Shown here piece by piece: positions 17,340 through 26,465 of a stretch of 64,000 nt of DNA (within the stretch, counting starts at the first letter, position 1; each line of letters opens with the position of its first letter). Source of the DNA: Bradyrhizobium embrapense (GTDB lineage: Bacteria > Pseudomonadota > Alphaproteobacteria > Rhizobiales > Xanthobacteraceae). Position numbers and translations under genes: made by a program. The stretch spans positions 1 through 64,000 of the forward strand of contig NZ_LFIP02000012.1 in NCBI RefSeq assembly GCF_001189235.2, in the 5' to 3' direction. The notes below the pieces were generated by a model. That model was not told where the DNA came from and did no database searches. It was given only the letters and a program-made list of their open reading frames with translations.

Positions 17340-17489
17340 GAGGTCCGTCTTGTTGGCTTCTCTTGGGGCGCGGTTGGCTCTTTGCGGGTCATTTTGGCCC
17401 TGTCCGGGGTGCCTTGCCAATCGGTGCGGGGCGTTTTAGCACTCGCGCGGAATGATGGCGGGCATGCCCGATTGAGCGAGGTAACGACC

Positions 17490-18602
17490 ATGGCGACCCA
17501 TAAACTGCTGCTTCTCCCCGGCGACGGCATCGGCCCCGAAGTGATGGCCGAGGTGCAGCGCCTGATCGACTGGCTGAACGCGCAGGGCATCGCGAAATTC
17601 GAGACCGAGCAGGGCCTGGTCGGCGGCTCGGCCTATGACGCGCACAAGGTGTCGATCTCGGAAGCCGACATGGCCAAGGCCAATGCGGCCGACGCCGTGA
17701 TCTTCGGCGCGGTCGGCGGTCCGAAGTGGGACAGCGTGCCCTACGAGGTGCGCCCCGAGGCCGGCCTGCTGCGGCTGCGCAAGGATCTTGGCCTGTTCGC
17801 CAACCTGCGTCCGGCGGTGTGCTATCCGGCGCTGGCGGATGCTTCGAGCCTGAAGCGCGAGGTGGTCGAGGGTCTCGACATCATGATCGTGCGCGAGCTT
17901 ACCGGCGGCGTCTATTTCGGCGAGCCGAAGACCATCACCGATCTCGGCAATGGCCAGAAGCGCGCGATCGACACCCAGGTCTACGACACCTTCGAGATCG
18001 AGCGGATCGGCCGCGTCGCCTTCGAGCTGGCGCGCAAGCGCAAGAACAAGGTGACGTCGATGGAAAAGCGCAACGTCATGAAGTCCGGCGTGCTCTGGAA
18101 CGAGGTCATGACCCAGCTCCATGCGCGCGAGTACAAGGACGTCACGCTGGAGCATCAGCTCGCCGATTCCGGCGGCATGAACCTCGTCAAGACGCCGAAG
18201 CAGTTCGACGTCATCGTGACTGACAATCTGTTCGGCGACATGCTGTCCGATATCGCCGCGATGCTCACGGGCTCGCTCGGCCTGCTGCCGTCGGCCTCGC
18301 TCGGCAAGGAGGACGCCAAGACCAAGGAGCGCAAGGCATTGTACGAGCCTGTGCACGGCTCGGCGCCTGACATTGCCGGCAAGGGCCTTGCCAATCCGAT
18401 CGCGATGATCGCCTCGTTCGGCATGGCGCTGCGCTATTCCTTCGGCATGGGCGATCTCGCCGACAAGGTCGATGCCGCGATCGCCGCCGTGCTCGCCAGC
18501 GGATTGCGCACCGCCGACATCAAGTCGGCGGGCACCACGTCCGTCAGCACGGCGCAGATGGGCGAGGCAATCCTGAGCGAATTGCAGAAGTTGCACGCGT
18601 AA
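17490..18602 (+). CDS. leuB: 3-isopropylmalate dehydrogenase
   Basis: A 370-residue enzyme for the third step of leucine biosynthesis: oxidative decarboxylation of 3-isopropylmalate to 2-oxoisocaproate with NAD. It shows LLPGDGIGPEV at the start, LLRLRKDLGLFANLRP with the substrate-binding arginines, the signature VTDNLFGDMLSD, and the adenine-binding HGSAPDIAGKGLANP. The start ATG 17490 begins MATHKLLLLPGDG. It is separate from leuC and leuD, which lie 8-12 kb away on the other strand. Confidence 0.96.
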   Translation: MATHKLLLLPGDGIGPEVMAEVQRLIDWLNAQGIAKFETEQGLVGGSAYDAHKVSISEADMAKANAADAVIFGAVGGPKWDSVPYEVRPEAGLLRLRKDLGLFANLRPAVCYPALADASSLKREVVEGLDIMIVRELTGGVYFGEPKTITDLGNGQKRAIDTQVYDTFEIERIGRVAFELARKRKNKVTSMEKRNVMKSGVLWNEVMTQLHAREYKDVTLEHQLADSGGMNLVKTPKQFDVIVTDNLFGDMLSDIAAMLTGSLGLLPSASLGKEDAKTKERKALYEPVHGSAPDIAGKGLANPIAMIASFGMALRYSFGMGDLADKVDAAIAAVLASGLRTADIKSAGTTSVSTAQMGEAILSELQKLHA

Positions 18603-18633
18603 CGGCTCGCCCCGGAATGACGAAGCCCAAAAC

Positions 18634-18663
18634 AAAAATGCCCGGCCGGAGCCGGGCATTTTC
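18634..18663. terminator. Bidirectional intrinsic terminator between leuB and the next gene
   Basis: AAAATGCCCGGC (18635-18646) pairs perfectly with GCCGGGCATTTT (18651-18662) around CGGA. The A-run on one side and T-run on the other let it end both leuB and the convergent minus-strand gene. Confidence 0.9.
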
Positions 18664-18684
18664 TTATCGGCTATCAGCCGAAAT

Positions 18685-19092
18685 TCAGTACAGCGGGAAA
18701 TTCCGCGGATAGCCGCCGAGGTCGGCCGGCGGGCTGAGCGGCTGGCGGTCGATCGGACGGTTGTTGTTCTCGCGCGCGAACGACGGGTAGCCGACGTCCG
18801 GCGGATAGGCGTAGTCGTTGAACTTGCGGTCGCCGGGCAGCACTTCGGTGCCGGCGTCGAGCCAGGAGCGCGTGGTGACGTAAACCCGGGTGCGCGGCCC
18901 CTGCTGATAGACCCGGTTCGGACCCTGCGCGCCGTAATAGCGGCGGCCGTCACGGTCATACTGCTCTTGCTGCTTGCGCTTGCTCGGGGTCTGCTGCGCG
19001 CTGGCCGCGGTCATGCCAAACGCGGTTGCGGTGACGGCAGCCGCGGCAAGCAACACCACGAGCTTGTTCGCGGCAGGGAATTTCAAGGTCAT
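18685..19092 (-). CDS. Secreted hypothetical protein
   Basis: A 135-residue protein with an N-terminal signal peptide (VVLLAAAAVTATAFGMTAASAQ, probably cut after ASA near residue 29). The mature part is polar and rich in Tyr, Arg, Gln and Pro, with no cysteines, fitting a small periplasmic or surface protein. I do not recognise a domain. ATG 19092 has GAGGATGCG immediately upstream as ribosome site. It converges on leuB and shares its terminator. Confidence 0.75.
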   Translation of the reverse strand: MTLKFPAANKLVVLLAAAAVTATAFGMTAASAQQTPSKRKQQEQYDRDGRRYYGAQGPNRVYQQGPRTRVYVTTRSWLDAGTEVLPGDRKFNDYAYPPDVGYPSFARENNNRPIDRQPLSPPADLGGYPRNFPLY

Positions 19093-19269
19093 CGCATCCT
19101 CGTCATTACGGCCCCCATTGGGGGCTGGCGCATCAGCCAAAATCACTCGGAACACATTGTAGCCATGGTGGGAGGCCGTCACTAGGTCAATTGCGCCACA
19201 CCATCAGAGATAATGCGTGTCCAAGCGCAAAAGTTTCATGAAAACCAGTACGTTGCCACGGTCTCGCCA

Positions 19270-20064
19270 TCAAAGCGCGCCGCGCAGAAGCGGGTTCTCG
19301 CTGCCTATCACCCAGTCGGCCGACAGGGCAGGCGGGCCGGAGGTAACGCAGTCGGTGCGGCGCAGCTCGGCATGCGCGAACAGCGCGGCGAGCCTTGGGT
19401 CGTTGCCCGCGGCCAGCAGGGTCAGGCGGTTCAGCATGCAAATGATCGCAGCGCGCTGGGCCGGCAGGCTGGCGCCCTGGCAGGTCCAGCCCGAGATGCG
19501 CAAATCAGGTGCATCGGCCTGCTTGAGGAAGCCGAGGCAGGCGCGGCTGCCGTCCGGCCGCGCCGGACGCAGCAGGGCGACGCTGCCGAACTTGCTGTCG
19601 ACGATGCCGGCGGCCTCGAGGTCGCGGACGCCGCCCGGGTCGAGCCGCCCGGCAATCTCGGTAACCGCGGATCCCATGGCCTCGCCGCCGGGGCGGTAGA
19701 TTTCCAGCTCGGCCGCCGGTGCGCCGTTGGCATCGGTCCAGCGGAAGATGTCCTTGCGGCCGCCCTCGGGATGCCGGAAGATTTCGTAAGTCTCTGTTTT
19801 ATCTCGCGGATCGAGCCTGCTCACGGCGAAGGCAGGCGCCTGCCGGCCAGCCAGGCTCCAGCCTGCGGCGGCGGGGACCGGCGTCGCCGTTGCCTCCGGC
19901 AGTTGCTTCCATAGATAACTGCCGAGGGCGGCGAACAGCGCGAGCACGGCGGCATAGGCGAACAGCCCGGAGAGCGTGGCGTAGACCTCATCGACGAAGC
20001 TCGTCAGCGCGGACAGATTCCTCGTATGATGGGGCGGGGCCGGATCGGCCCGAAATAAACGCAT
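19270..20064 (-). CDS. Hypothetical membrane-anchored protein
   Basis: A 264-residue protein with one clear transmembrane segment near residues 32-50 (LFAYAAVLALFAALGSYLW) and a large C-terminal domain that would face the periplasm. That domain has several cysteines (ACLGF, WTCQG, IICML, TDCVT) that could form disulfides. No domain recognised. The start could also be a TTG slightly upstream. It is divergent from asd, 117 bp apart. Confidence 0.7.
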   Translation of the reverse strand: MRLFRADPAPPHHTRNLSALTSFVDEVYATLSGLFAYAAVLALFAALGSYLWKQLPEATATPVPAAAGWSLAGRQAPAFAVSRLDPRDKTETYEIFRHPEGGRKDIFRWTDANGAPAAELEIYRPGGEAMGSAVTEIAGRLDPGGVRDLEAAGIVDSKFGSVALLRPARPDGSRACLGFLKQADAPDLRISGWTCQGASLPAQRAAIICMLNRLTLLAAGNDPRLAALFAHAELRRTDCVTSGPPALSADWVIGSENPLLRGAL

Positions 20065-20181
20065 CAAAACGCTCAAAAGCTTGCGCAACGTTGTCTTGAC
20101 AGGGTTTCTCGCATAGAAGCGCTGCCTCTTCCCTTTCCTTGAGTTACGGGGAAACGGGCATTTTTCGTCGGAGAGTGAACG

Positions 20182-21216
20182 ATGGGTTACAAAGTCGCGG
20201 TGGTCGGAGCGACCGGCAATGTCGGGCGCGAAATGCTCAACATTCTCGACGAGCGCAAATTCCCCGCCGACGAGGTCGTCGTGCTGGCCTCGCGCCGCAG
20301 CGTCGGCATCGAGGTCTCCTATGGCGACCGCACCCTGAAGGTGAAGGCGCTCGAGCACTATGACTTCTCCGACATCGACATCTGCCTGATGTCGGCCGGC
20401 GGCTCGGTCTCCAAGGAATGGTCGCCCAAGATCGGCGCCGCCGGCGCGGTCGTGATCGATAATTCCTCGGCCTGGCGCATGGATCCGGACGTGCCGCTGA
20501 TCGTGCCAGAGGTGAACGCGGATGCAGCCGCTGGCTTCACCAAGAAGAACATCATCGCCAACCCGAACTGCTCGACCGCGCAGCTCGTCGTCGCCCTGAA
20601 GCCGCTGCACGACAAGGCGACGATCACGCGCGTCGTGGTCGCGACCTATCAATCGGTGTCGGGCGCCGGCAAGGATGCGATGGACGAATTGTTCTCGCAG
20701 ACCAAGGCCGTCTACACCAATGACGAGCTGGTCAATAAGAAGTTTCCCAAGCGCATCGCCTTCAACATCATTCCGCAGATCGACGTCTTCATGGAAGACG
20801 GCTTCACCAAGGAAGAGTGGAAGATGATGGCGGAGACCAAGAAGATCCTCGATCCGAAGATCAAGCTGACCGCGACCTGCGTGCGCGTGCCGGTGTTCGT
20901 CAGCCACTCCGAGGCCGTCAACGTCGAGTTCGCCAACCCGATCACGGCGGACGAGGCACGCAACATCCTGCGCAACGCGCCGGGCTGCCTCGTGATCGAC
21001 AAGCACGAGCCGGGCGGCTACGTCACGCCCTACGAGGCCGCCGGCGAGGATGCGACCTATATCAGCCGCATCCGCGAGGATGCGACCGTGGAGAACGGCC
21101 TGTCGTTCTGGTGCGTGTCGGACAATCTGCGCAAGGGCGCGGCGCTGAATGCGATCCAGATCGCGGAAGTCCTGATCAACCGCAAGCTGATCACCGCGAA
21201 GCAGAAAGCGGCCTAA
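20182..21216 (+). CDS. asd: Aspartate-semialdehyde dehydrogenase
   Basis: A 344-residue enzyme that reduces aspartyl-4-phosphate with NADPH to aspartate semialdehyde, the branch point to lysine/diaminopimelate, threonine and methionine. It has the NADP motif VVGATGNVGREML at the N-terminus and the catalytic cysteine in IIANPNCSTAQL (about residue 132). SGAGKDAMDELF and the C-terminal VSDNLRKGAALNAIQIAE are family-typical. The diaminopimelate branch gene dapF is also in this window (41.1 kb). Confidence 0.96.
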   Translation: MGYKVAVVGATGNVGREMLNILDERKFPADEVVVLASRRSVGIEVSYGDRTLKVKALEHYDFSDIDICLMSAGGSVSKEWSPKIGAAGAVVIDNSSAWRMDPDVPLIVPEVNADAAAGFTKKNIIANPNCSTAQLVVALKPLHDKATITRVVVATYQSVSGAGKDAMDELFSQTKAVYTNDELVNKKFPKRIAFNIIPQIDVFMEDGFTKEEWKMMAETKKILDPKIKLTATCVRVPVFVSHSEAVNVEFANPITADEARNILRNAPGCLVIDKHEPGGYVTPYEAAGEDATYISRIREDATVENGLSFWCVSDNLRKGAALNAIQIAEVLINRKLITAKQKAA

Positions 21217-21244
21217 AGGACGGGGACCAACGGGGGGCGCAACC

Positions 21245-21796
21245 ATGTCGGAACAGTTGGCTCCCACCCCATCGAGCCCTCCGACGCCTCGCATCATGCG
21301 CGGCTTCGAATATGTGCTGTTCAACAGCCGCTGGCTGATGGCGCCGTTCTATGTCGGCCTGGTGGTGGCGCTTGCCGTGCTGCTGCTGAAATTCGCGCGC
21401 ATGCTCTGGGAATTCGTCCTGCATGCGTCCGGCTACAAATCGACGGAAGTCATCCTCGATGCGCTGGCGCTGATCGACGTCACGCTGGTCGCCAACCTCA
21501 TTCTGATCGTGGTGTTTTCAGGCTACGAGAACTTCGTCTCGCGCATCGACACGTCGGGCAATCCGAACTGGCCGATCTGGATCACCAAAATCGATTTTGC
21601 CGGGCTGAAGCAGAAGCTGCTGGCGTCGATCGTCGCGATCTCCGCGATCCATGTGCTGGAAGCGTTCCTGAACATCGATGCCGCGTTCGACGCGACGCGG
21701 ATGACCTGGCTCGTCGCGGTGCACCTGGTGTTCGTGATCTCAGCGCTGCTGCTCGCGCTGTCGGATCGCTGGGGCGGCTATCACGGTGATGAGTAG
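21245..21796 (+). CDS. YqhA/UPF0114 family membrane protein (TIGR00645)
   Basis: A 183-residue protein with a proline-rich N-terminus of about 16 residues and four hydrophobic helices. SRWLMAPFYVGL and GYENFVSR are conserved in the YqhA family, whose function is unknown. It begins 28 bp after asd on the same strand and may be co-transcribed with it. Confidence 0.85.
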   Translation: MSEQLAPTPSSPPTPRIMRGFEYVLFNSRWLMAPFYVGLVVALAVLLLKFARMLWEFVLHASGYKSTEVILDALALIDVTLVANLILIVVFSGYENFVSRIDTSGNPNWPIWITKIDFAGLKQKLLASIVAISAIHVLEAFLNIDAAFDATRMTWLVAVHLVFVISALLLALSDRWGGYHGDE

Positions 21797-21810
21797 CCGA
21801 TCGCGCGCAG

Positions 21811-22467
21811 CTACGCGCCGGCCTTCACGGCATCGGCAACGCTGATGAATTCCTTGGCGACCCGGTCGAGCACGAACAGCGAGCCCTCGGCGACGCCGAA
21901 ATAGGCGCCATGCAGCTGCATCTCGCCGCTTTCGACGCGCTCGCGGACAAACGGGAAGGTCATCAGGTTTTCCAGCGAGCGGAATACCGCGGCCTTCTCG
22001 ATGCGGGTGACGAAGTCCTGCATGCTCTCATGGTCGCGCTGCTCGACCACCTCGCCCGGCTTGATGAACATCTGCATCCATTTGCCGATGAAGTCGCCGG
22101 GCGTCAGCGGCTTGATCTTGTCGATGAAGGCGCGGATGCCGCCGCACTGGGCGTGGCCCAGCACCACGATGTTCTTCACCTTCAGCACGGTCACGGCATA
22201 TTCGAGCGCGGCCGAGACGCCGTGGGCATTGCTGTCGGGCTGATAGACCGGAACCAGATTGGCGATGTTGCGGACCACGAACAATTCGCCGGGTCCGGCA
22301 TCGAAGATCACTTCCGGCGAGACGCGGGAATCGCAGCAGCCGATCACCATGGTCTCGGGGAACTGGCCGCGCTCCGACAGGTCCCGGTATCGCGACTGTT
22401 CAGTCGGCAACCGCTGGGTCGCGAACGTCCGGTAGCCGTCGATCAACTGCTTCGGAAAGAATTTCAT
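21811..22467 (-). CDS. Beta-class carbonic anhydrase
   Basis: A 218-residue zinc enzyme that interconverts CO2 and bicarbonate in the cytoplasm. The zinc ligands are visible: Cys in CCDSRVSPE with its Asp-Arg dyad, and His and Cys in GHAQCGGIRAF. FVVRNIANLVP is also typical. Its length is normal. It converges with the YqhA-like gene, 14 bp between stops, and diverges from the CitE-like lyase. Confidence 0.93.
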   Translation of the reverse strand: MKFFPKQLIDGYRTFATQRLPTEQSRYRDLSERGQFPETMVIGCCDSRVSPEVIFDAGPGELFVVRNIANLVPVYQPDSNAHGVSAALEYAVTVLKVKNIVVLGHAQCGGIRAFIDKIKPLTPGDFIGKWMQMFIKPGEVVEQRDHESMQDFVTRIEKAAVFRSLENLMTFPFVRERVESGEMQLHGAYFGVAEGSLFVLDRVAKEFISVADAVKAGA

Positions 22468-22609
22468 GGCCTCTGGCTAACCACATGCTGGTGACGGGAA
22501 CAAGACTTTCGGCGTGCCGCCTGAGATGATACGGCAGCATTGAACGATGGTTCCGCCGAATGCCCAAACAATGGACAGTGGCGGACCCGGAGCCCCCTGG
22601 AGAATGCCG

Positions 22610-23482
22610 ATGACCCGTCCGCGCCGCAGCCTGTTGTTCATGCCGGGATCGAATGCACGGGCGCTGGAGAAGGCCCGCACGCTGGCGGCGGACGGCATCA
22701 TCCTCGACCTCGAGGATTCCGTTGCCCCCGACGCCAAGGCGGTGGCCCGCGAGCAGATCGCCAAGGCGGTCGCCGCCAAGGGTTTTGGCAAGCGCGAGGT
22801 CCTGATCCGTATCAACGCGCTCGACAGCCCGTGGTGGGTCGACGACATCGGTATGGCCGGCAAGGCGCAGCCGGACGGGATCCTGGTTCCCAAGATCTCC
22901 ACCGTCGAGGATTTGAAAGCTGTCGCCGACCGGCTGCGCGGCGCTGACGTCTCGATCCGGGTCTGGGCCATGATCGAGACCGCGCGTGCCGTGCTTGACG
23001 CCGACAAGCTTGCCGCGGCATCGAAGGATTCCGAAATCCGGCTCGCCGGCTTCGTGTTCGGGCCGAACGACATCGCGCGCGAAACCCGGATCCGGATGAA
23101 GCCGGGCCGCGCGGCGATGATCCCGATGATCACGCATTGCATCCTGGCGACCCGCGCGCACGGGCTCGAAATCCTCGACGGTCCCTATGGCGATATCAGC
23201 AATATCGACGGCTTCGCCGAGGAATGCGCGCAGGGCCGCGATCTCGGCTTCGACGGCAAGACGCTGATCCATCCGAGCCATATCGATGCCTGCAACGCGA
23301 TCTTCACGCCGCCTGAGGCCGAGGTCGCCGAGGCCCGCAAGATCATCGCCGCGTTCGAGCAGCCGGAGAACGCCGCGCGCGGTGCGATCCAGCTCGACGG
23401 CCGCATGGTCGAGCGCCTGCATGCCGAGATGGCCAAGCGCACGATCGCAATCGCGGATGCGATCGCCGCGATGCGGTCGTGA
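22610..23482 (+). CDS. HpcH/HpaI aldolase family CoA ester lyase (CitE-like)
   Basis: A 290-residue TIM-barrel lyase that would cleave a C-C bond in a CoA thioester (malyl-CoA, citramalyl-CoA or similar); the exact substrate cannot be read. Mg-ligand context LDLEDSVAPDAK and PKISTVEDL, WAMIETARAVL (acidic ligand), and GFDGKTLIHPSHI (CoA binding) match the family. ATG 22610 (MTRPRRSLLFMPG) has GGAG at 8 nt and matches usual starts; ATG codons upstream are also in frame. Confidence 0.85.
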   Translation: MTRPRRSLLFMPGSNARALEKARTLAADGIILDLEDSVAPDAKAVAREQIAKAVAAKGFGKREVLIRINALDSPWWVDDIGMAGKAQPDGILVPKISTVEDLKAVADRLRGADVSIRVWAMIETARAVLDADKLAAASKDSEIRLAGFVFGPNDIARETRIRMKPGRAAMIPMITHCILATRAHGLEILDGPYGDISNIDGFAEECAQGRDLGFDGKTLIHPSHIDACNAIFTPPEAEVAEARKIIAAFEQPENAARGAIQLDGRMVERLHAEMAKRTIAIADAIAAMRS

Positions 23483-23506
23483 CGACCGTCGATCCTGCGG
23501 CGAGCG

Positions 23507-23866
23507 CTAGTCCCGCTTCAGGCTCATGATGTAATTCGCGAGATCGTCGGCCTCGCCTGGCCCGATGATGATGTTAGGCATCGTCGGATGACTCGTTTTC
23601 AGGAATACCTTCAGCCAAAGCACGGTGGTTGAAGGCCGGTTGGCGACGGCGGCGAAGTCCGGCGGGACTTTCTTCGCGCCCGTCGCGAGCGGGCCGACGA
23701 GATGACACTCCATGCACCAGGCTTCCGCCAGCCGATGCCCGGCCGTGATGCTATCCGAAGGCTGTTCCGCGCCGTTGGCCTGATGCAGGCGCAGCAGCAG
23801 GAGCGCCGCCATCCCGACCAGCAGGATCAGCAATGCGTGACGCCAGACGGCGTGCTGATTCAGCAT
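23507..23866 (-). CDS. Small c-type cytochrome
   Basis: A 119-residue protein with an N-terminal hydrophobic segment (residues 10-25) that is a signal peptide or membrane anchor, then one class I cytochrome c domain. The heme-binding CMECH is at residues 51-55 and a likely axial methionine is in HPTMPNI. It would carry electrons in the periplasm and depends on the Ccm system encoded at 47.6-50.5 kb. It lies 10 bp after the DUF6455 gene on the same strand. Confidence 0.88.
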   Translation of the reverse strand: MLNQHAVWRHALLILLVGMAALLLLRLHQANGAEQPSDSITAGHRLAEAWCMECHLVGPLATGAKKVPPDFAAVANRPSTTVLWLKVFLKTSHPTMPNIIIGPGEADDLANYIMSLKRD

Positions 23867-23876
23867 CGATTTACCT

Positions 23877-24302
23877 TCAAGACGGTGATCTGCCGTGGCG
23901 TACAGCCTCACCCAGCGCTTCGATCGTGGGGGCGTTCGGACAGTATTGCTGATAGCACGCACCGGAGGTGCCGGCAGCGAGATCATGGTCGCACTGCCGC
24001 TTGTGGCCGCACAGGCTGCAGACTCGCTCCATGTCGCGCAGCACCAGTGTCTCGGCGCGCGCCAGCTTCTCCCGATCGATCCCGAGCGCCTCGAGCAGCA
24101 TGGGCAGTTGGTCCGCACTGTGCGGACCCTGGCGCGCCAGCGCCATGAGGTCCTCGGGGCTGATCCGCAAGTCGCTCGCAATCTGGCTGAAGCTTGCGTC
24201 GTCCAGTTCGCGCAGTTCGCCGAGCTCGCGCTGATGCTTCAGCCAGTTGCTGAACAGATCGATCAGATATTCAACGACGGGGTACTGGGCTTCTGTGGTC
24301 AT
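23877..24302 (-). CDS. DUF6455 family protein
   Basis: A 141-residue soluble protein. The C-terminal part matches DUF6455 as I know it: CSLCGHKRQCDHDL with four metal-type cysteine/histidine positions, and the ending ACYQQYCPNAPTIE. The cysteines suggest metal or redox binding, but no function is established. ATG 24302 is preceded by GGAGGTGCGC, a strong ribosome site. It is probably co-transcribed with the cytochrome c gene 10 bp downstream. Confidence 0.8.
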   Translation of the reverse strand: MTTEAQYPVVEYLIDLFSNWLKHQRELGELRELDDASFSQIASDLRISPEDLMALARQGPHSADQLPMLLEALGIDREKLARAETLVLRDMERVCSLCGHKRQCDHDLAAGTSGACYQQYCPNAPTIEALGEAVRHGRSPS

Positions 24303-24377
24303 GCGCACCTCCGATAAAGAGTGGCCGCCTATCTGAAACCTTCTGCGCGATCTCGCCTTGCGGCAGATCAAATCCGC

Positions 24378-25169
24378 TCAGGCTTGGCCGAAGCGCTCCG
24401 CCGCCCACGCATAGAGGCTGCCGGGGATCGGCGCCTCCTTGCCGCGTCCTTTCGGCGAGATGTGCAGGCCGATGATTGCGGGATCGTTCAGGTAGCGCGA
24501 AATATCCGACGGCTCGAAGAACAGTCTTGGTTCGGCATGCACCGCATAGAACGAGCGCTTCGGCAGCGCGTGCTGTAACTCGCCTTCGCGGCGTGCGAGC
24601 GCGGTCAGCGCGGCGGGGCCAAAGATCGCGACGCGGATGTCGGAGAGGCGATTGGATTTGCCGCGCAGCTTGCGCATCGCGAAGGTCAGGCGGTGGCGCA
24701 GCGCCAGCCAGTCCGGCGTGAGCTCGTCCTGCTGCATCAGCGCTTCGAATGCGCGTACGATCGGATCGTTGTGCGGCAGATACAGCACGGAGTTGCCGAG
24801 CTGCCGCGGCCGCTCCCAGGCAAAATAGGGCTTTGCCGGATCGATCTCGACACCCTTCAAGAGCAGCACATCGGCGTCGAGCCAGAGCCCGGCGCGCTGC
24901 GCCATCAGCCGCATGCGGAAGAAGTCGCTGAACTGCAGGATGGTCCAGTCGCGCCATGATCCGTCGCGCTCGGCCGGGCGCAGCCGCTCCGAGAACGAAT
25001 GCGGCAGCACGGCCTCGGCCTCGGCGTTGCCGATGCCATCCGGCAGGCCGGGAATTGGATCGAAACTGTAGACGGTGACCTTGTGCCCGGCGGCCAGCTG
25101 CGAGCGCAGACAGGTCCGGCGCAGCGCGTCCATCGATCCATGCCAGAAGGTGACGATGTCAGGCAGCAT
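24378..25169 (-). CDS. DXD-motif glycosyltransferase (capsule/OCH1-like)
   Basis: A 263-residue soluble protein. The DXD sugar-nucleotide motif is in GLWLDADVLLLK, in the same context as the glycosyltransferase sugar-binding region with DXD motif. The N-terminus TFWHGSM resembles that family's conserved W-G start. It probably adds a sugar to a surface polysaccharide or lipid; acceptor unknown. No other polysaccharide genes are next to it. Confidence 0.75.
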   Translation of the reverse strand: MLPDIVTFWHGSMDALRRTCLRSQLAAGHKVTVYSFDPIPGLPDGIGNAEAEAVLPHSFSERLRPAERDGSWRDWTILQFSDFFRMRLMAQRAGLWLDADVLLLKGVEIDPAKPYFAWERPRQLGNSVLYLPHNDPIVRAFEALMQQDELTPDWLALRHRLTFAMRKLRGKSNRLSDIRVAIFGPAALTALARREGELQHALPKRSFYAVHAEPRLFFEPSDISRYLNDPAIIGLHISPKGRGKEAPIPGSLYAWAAERFGQA

Positions 25170-25210
25170 GGGCGTCAGCCATCAGCAGGTTCGTGAGGAG
25201 ACAATCTCGC

Positions 25211-25244
25211 AAAGAAAAGCCCCGGCGCCTGAAGGCACCGGGGC
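25211..25244 (-). terminator. Intrinsic terminator of leuD
   Basis: On the minus strand GCCCCGGTGCC pairs with GGCGCCGGGGC around TTCA (one G-U pair), followed by TTTTCTTT. It lies 19 bp after the leuD stop codon. Confidence 0.88.
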
Positions 25245-25262
25245 GCGACGAACGGATGCGCC

Positions 25263-25865
25263 TCAGGCCCAGGCGCGTTCCTTGAGCCTGGCTTCATAGC
25301 TGTCGATCGACGACTTCTTCTCCATCGTCAGGCCGATATCGTCGAGGCCGTTGATCAGGCAGTGCTTGCGGAACGGGTCGATCTCGAACTTCACCGTGCC
25401 GCCGTCGGGACCACGGATCTCCTGGTTGGGGAGATCGATGGTCAGCGTCGCATTGGCGCCGCGCTCGGCATCGTCGAACAGCTTGTCGAGGTCTTCCTGC
25501 GACACGCGGATCGGCAGGATGCCGTTCTTGAAGCAGTTGTTGTAGAAGATGTCGCCGAACGAGGTCGAGATCACGCAGCGGATGCCGAAGTCGAGCAGCG
25601 CCCAGGGCGCGTGCTCGCGGCTCGAGCCGCAGCCGAAATTGTCGCCGGCGACCAGCACCTTCGCATTGCGATAGGCGGACTGGTTGAGGACGAAATCCGG
25701 GTTCTCGCTGCCGTCATCCTTGTAGCGCTGCTCGGAGAAAAGCCCCTTGCCAAGGCCGGTGCGCTTGATGGTCTTGAGGTACTGCTTCGGAATGATCATG
25801 TCGGTGTCGACATTGATGATCTTCAGCGGTGCCGCGACGCCTTCCAGCGTGGTGAACTTGTCCAT
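25263..25865 (-). CDS. leuD: 3-isopropylmalate dehydratase small subunit
   Basis: A 200-residue subunit that forms the heterodimeric isopropylmalate isomerase with LeuC. It has the swivelling-domain motif GDNFGCGSSREHAPWAL and DTDMIIPKQYLK at the start, with length normal for the bacterial enzyme. It is transcribed alone on the minus strand, 2.8 kb from leuC, with its own terminator. Confidence 0.96.
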   Translation of the reverse strand: MDKFTTLEGVAAPLKIINVDTDMIIPKQYLKTIKRTGLGKGLFSEQRYKDDGSENPDFVLNQSAYRNAKVLVAGDNFGCGSSREHAPWALLDFGIRCVISTSFGDIFYNNCFKNGILPIRVSQEDLDKLFDDAERGANATLTIDLPNQEIRGPDGGTVKFEIDPFRKHCLINGLDDIGLTMEKKSSIDSYEARLKERAWA

Positions 25866-25952
25866 CGGTGCTCTTCCCGGGCCAAAAAGTGGGGGTAGGG
25901 GCTGGATATCTATCTCGAATGTGACACCGGTAAAAGGGCCATTTCTGCACAG

Positions 25953-26351
25953 CTAGCCCGCATCGGCCTCAATCGCCTCCATATCGGCGTCGGAGAGGCC
26001 GAAATGGTGCCCGATTTCATGGATCAACACGTGGCGGACGATGTGGCCGAGGGTCTCGTCGTGCTCCGCCCAGTAGTCCAGGATCGGCCGTCGGTAGAGC
26101 CAGATGAGGTTGGGGAGGCGGGCCACGTCGCCATGGCTCTGCTGCGGCAGGCCGATGCCGTGAAACAGGCCGAGCAGGTCGAACTCGCTCTCGGCCTGCA
26201 TCTCGTCGAGCACCTCGTCGGTCGGGAAGTCGTCGACACGGATGATCAGGCCCTCGCAGAGGGCCCGGAACGTTGGAGGCAGGCGCTCGAAGATCTCGTG
26301 CGCCACGGCCTCCATCTCGGCGAGCGAGGGGGCTTTTTCTGTGGTCCACAT
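25953..26351 (-). CDS. Zincin-like metallopeptidase family protein
   Basis: A 132-residue cytoplasmic-looking protein of the small metallopeptidase family (Pfam Zincin_1). The zinc-binding HEXXH is present as LIHEIGHHFGLSD near residues 111-123, followed by an aspartate that may be the third ligand. No signal peptide. No substrate is known for the family. It is divergent from the next secreted protein gene. Confidence 0.85.
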   Translation of the reverse strand: MWTTEKAPSLAEMEAVAHEIFERLPPTFRALCEGLIIRVDDFPTDEVLDEMQAESEFDLLGLFHGIGLPQQSHGDVARLPNLIWLYRRPILDYWAEHDETLGHIVRHVLIHEIGHHFGLSDADMEAIEADAG

Positions 26352-26465
26352 GACACTCCTTTAGCGCGAGTGCCTCAGCCGGCGCCAGCGCAGTTGACCT
26401 TGGCGGTGCAATGGGAGACCGTGCGGCCCAAGATTGGGGCTCAAGAATGGGGCTTGGGTGGCGTG

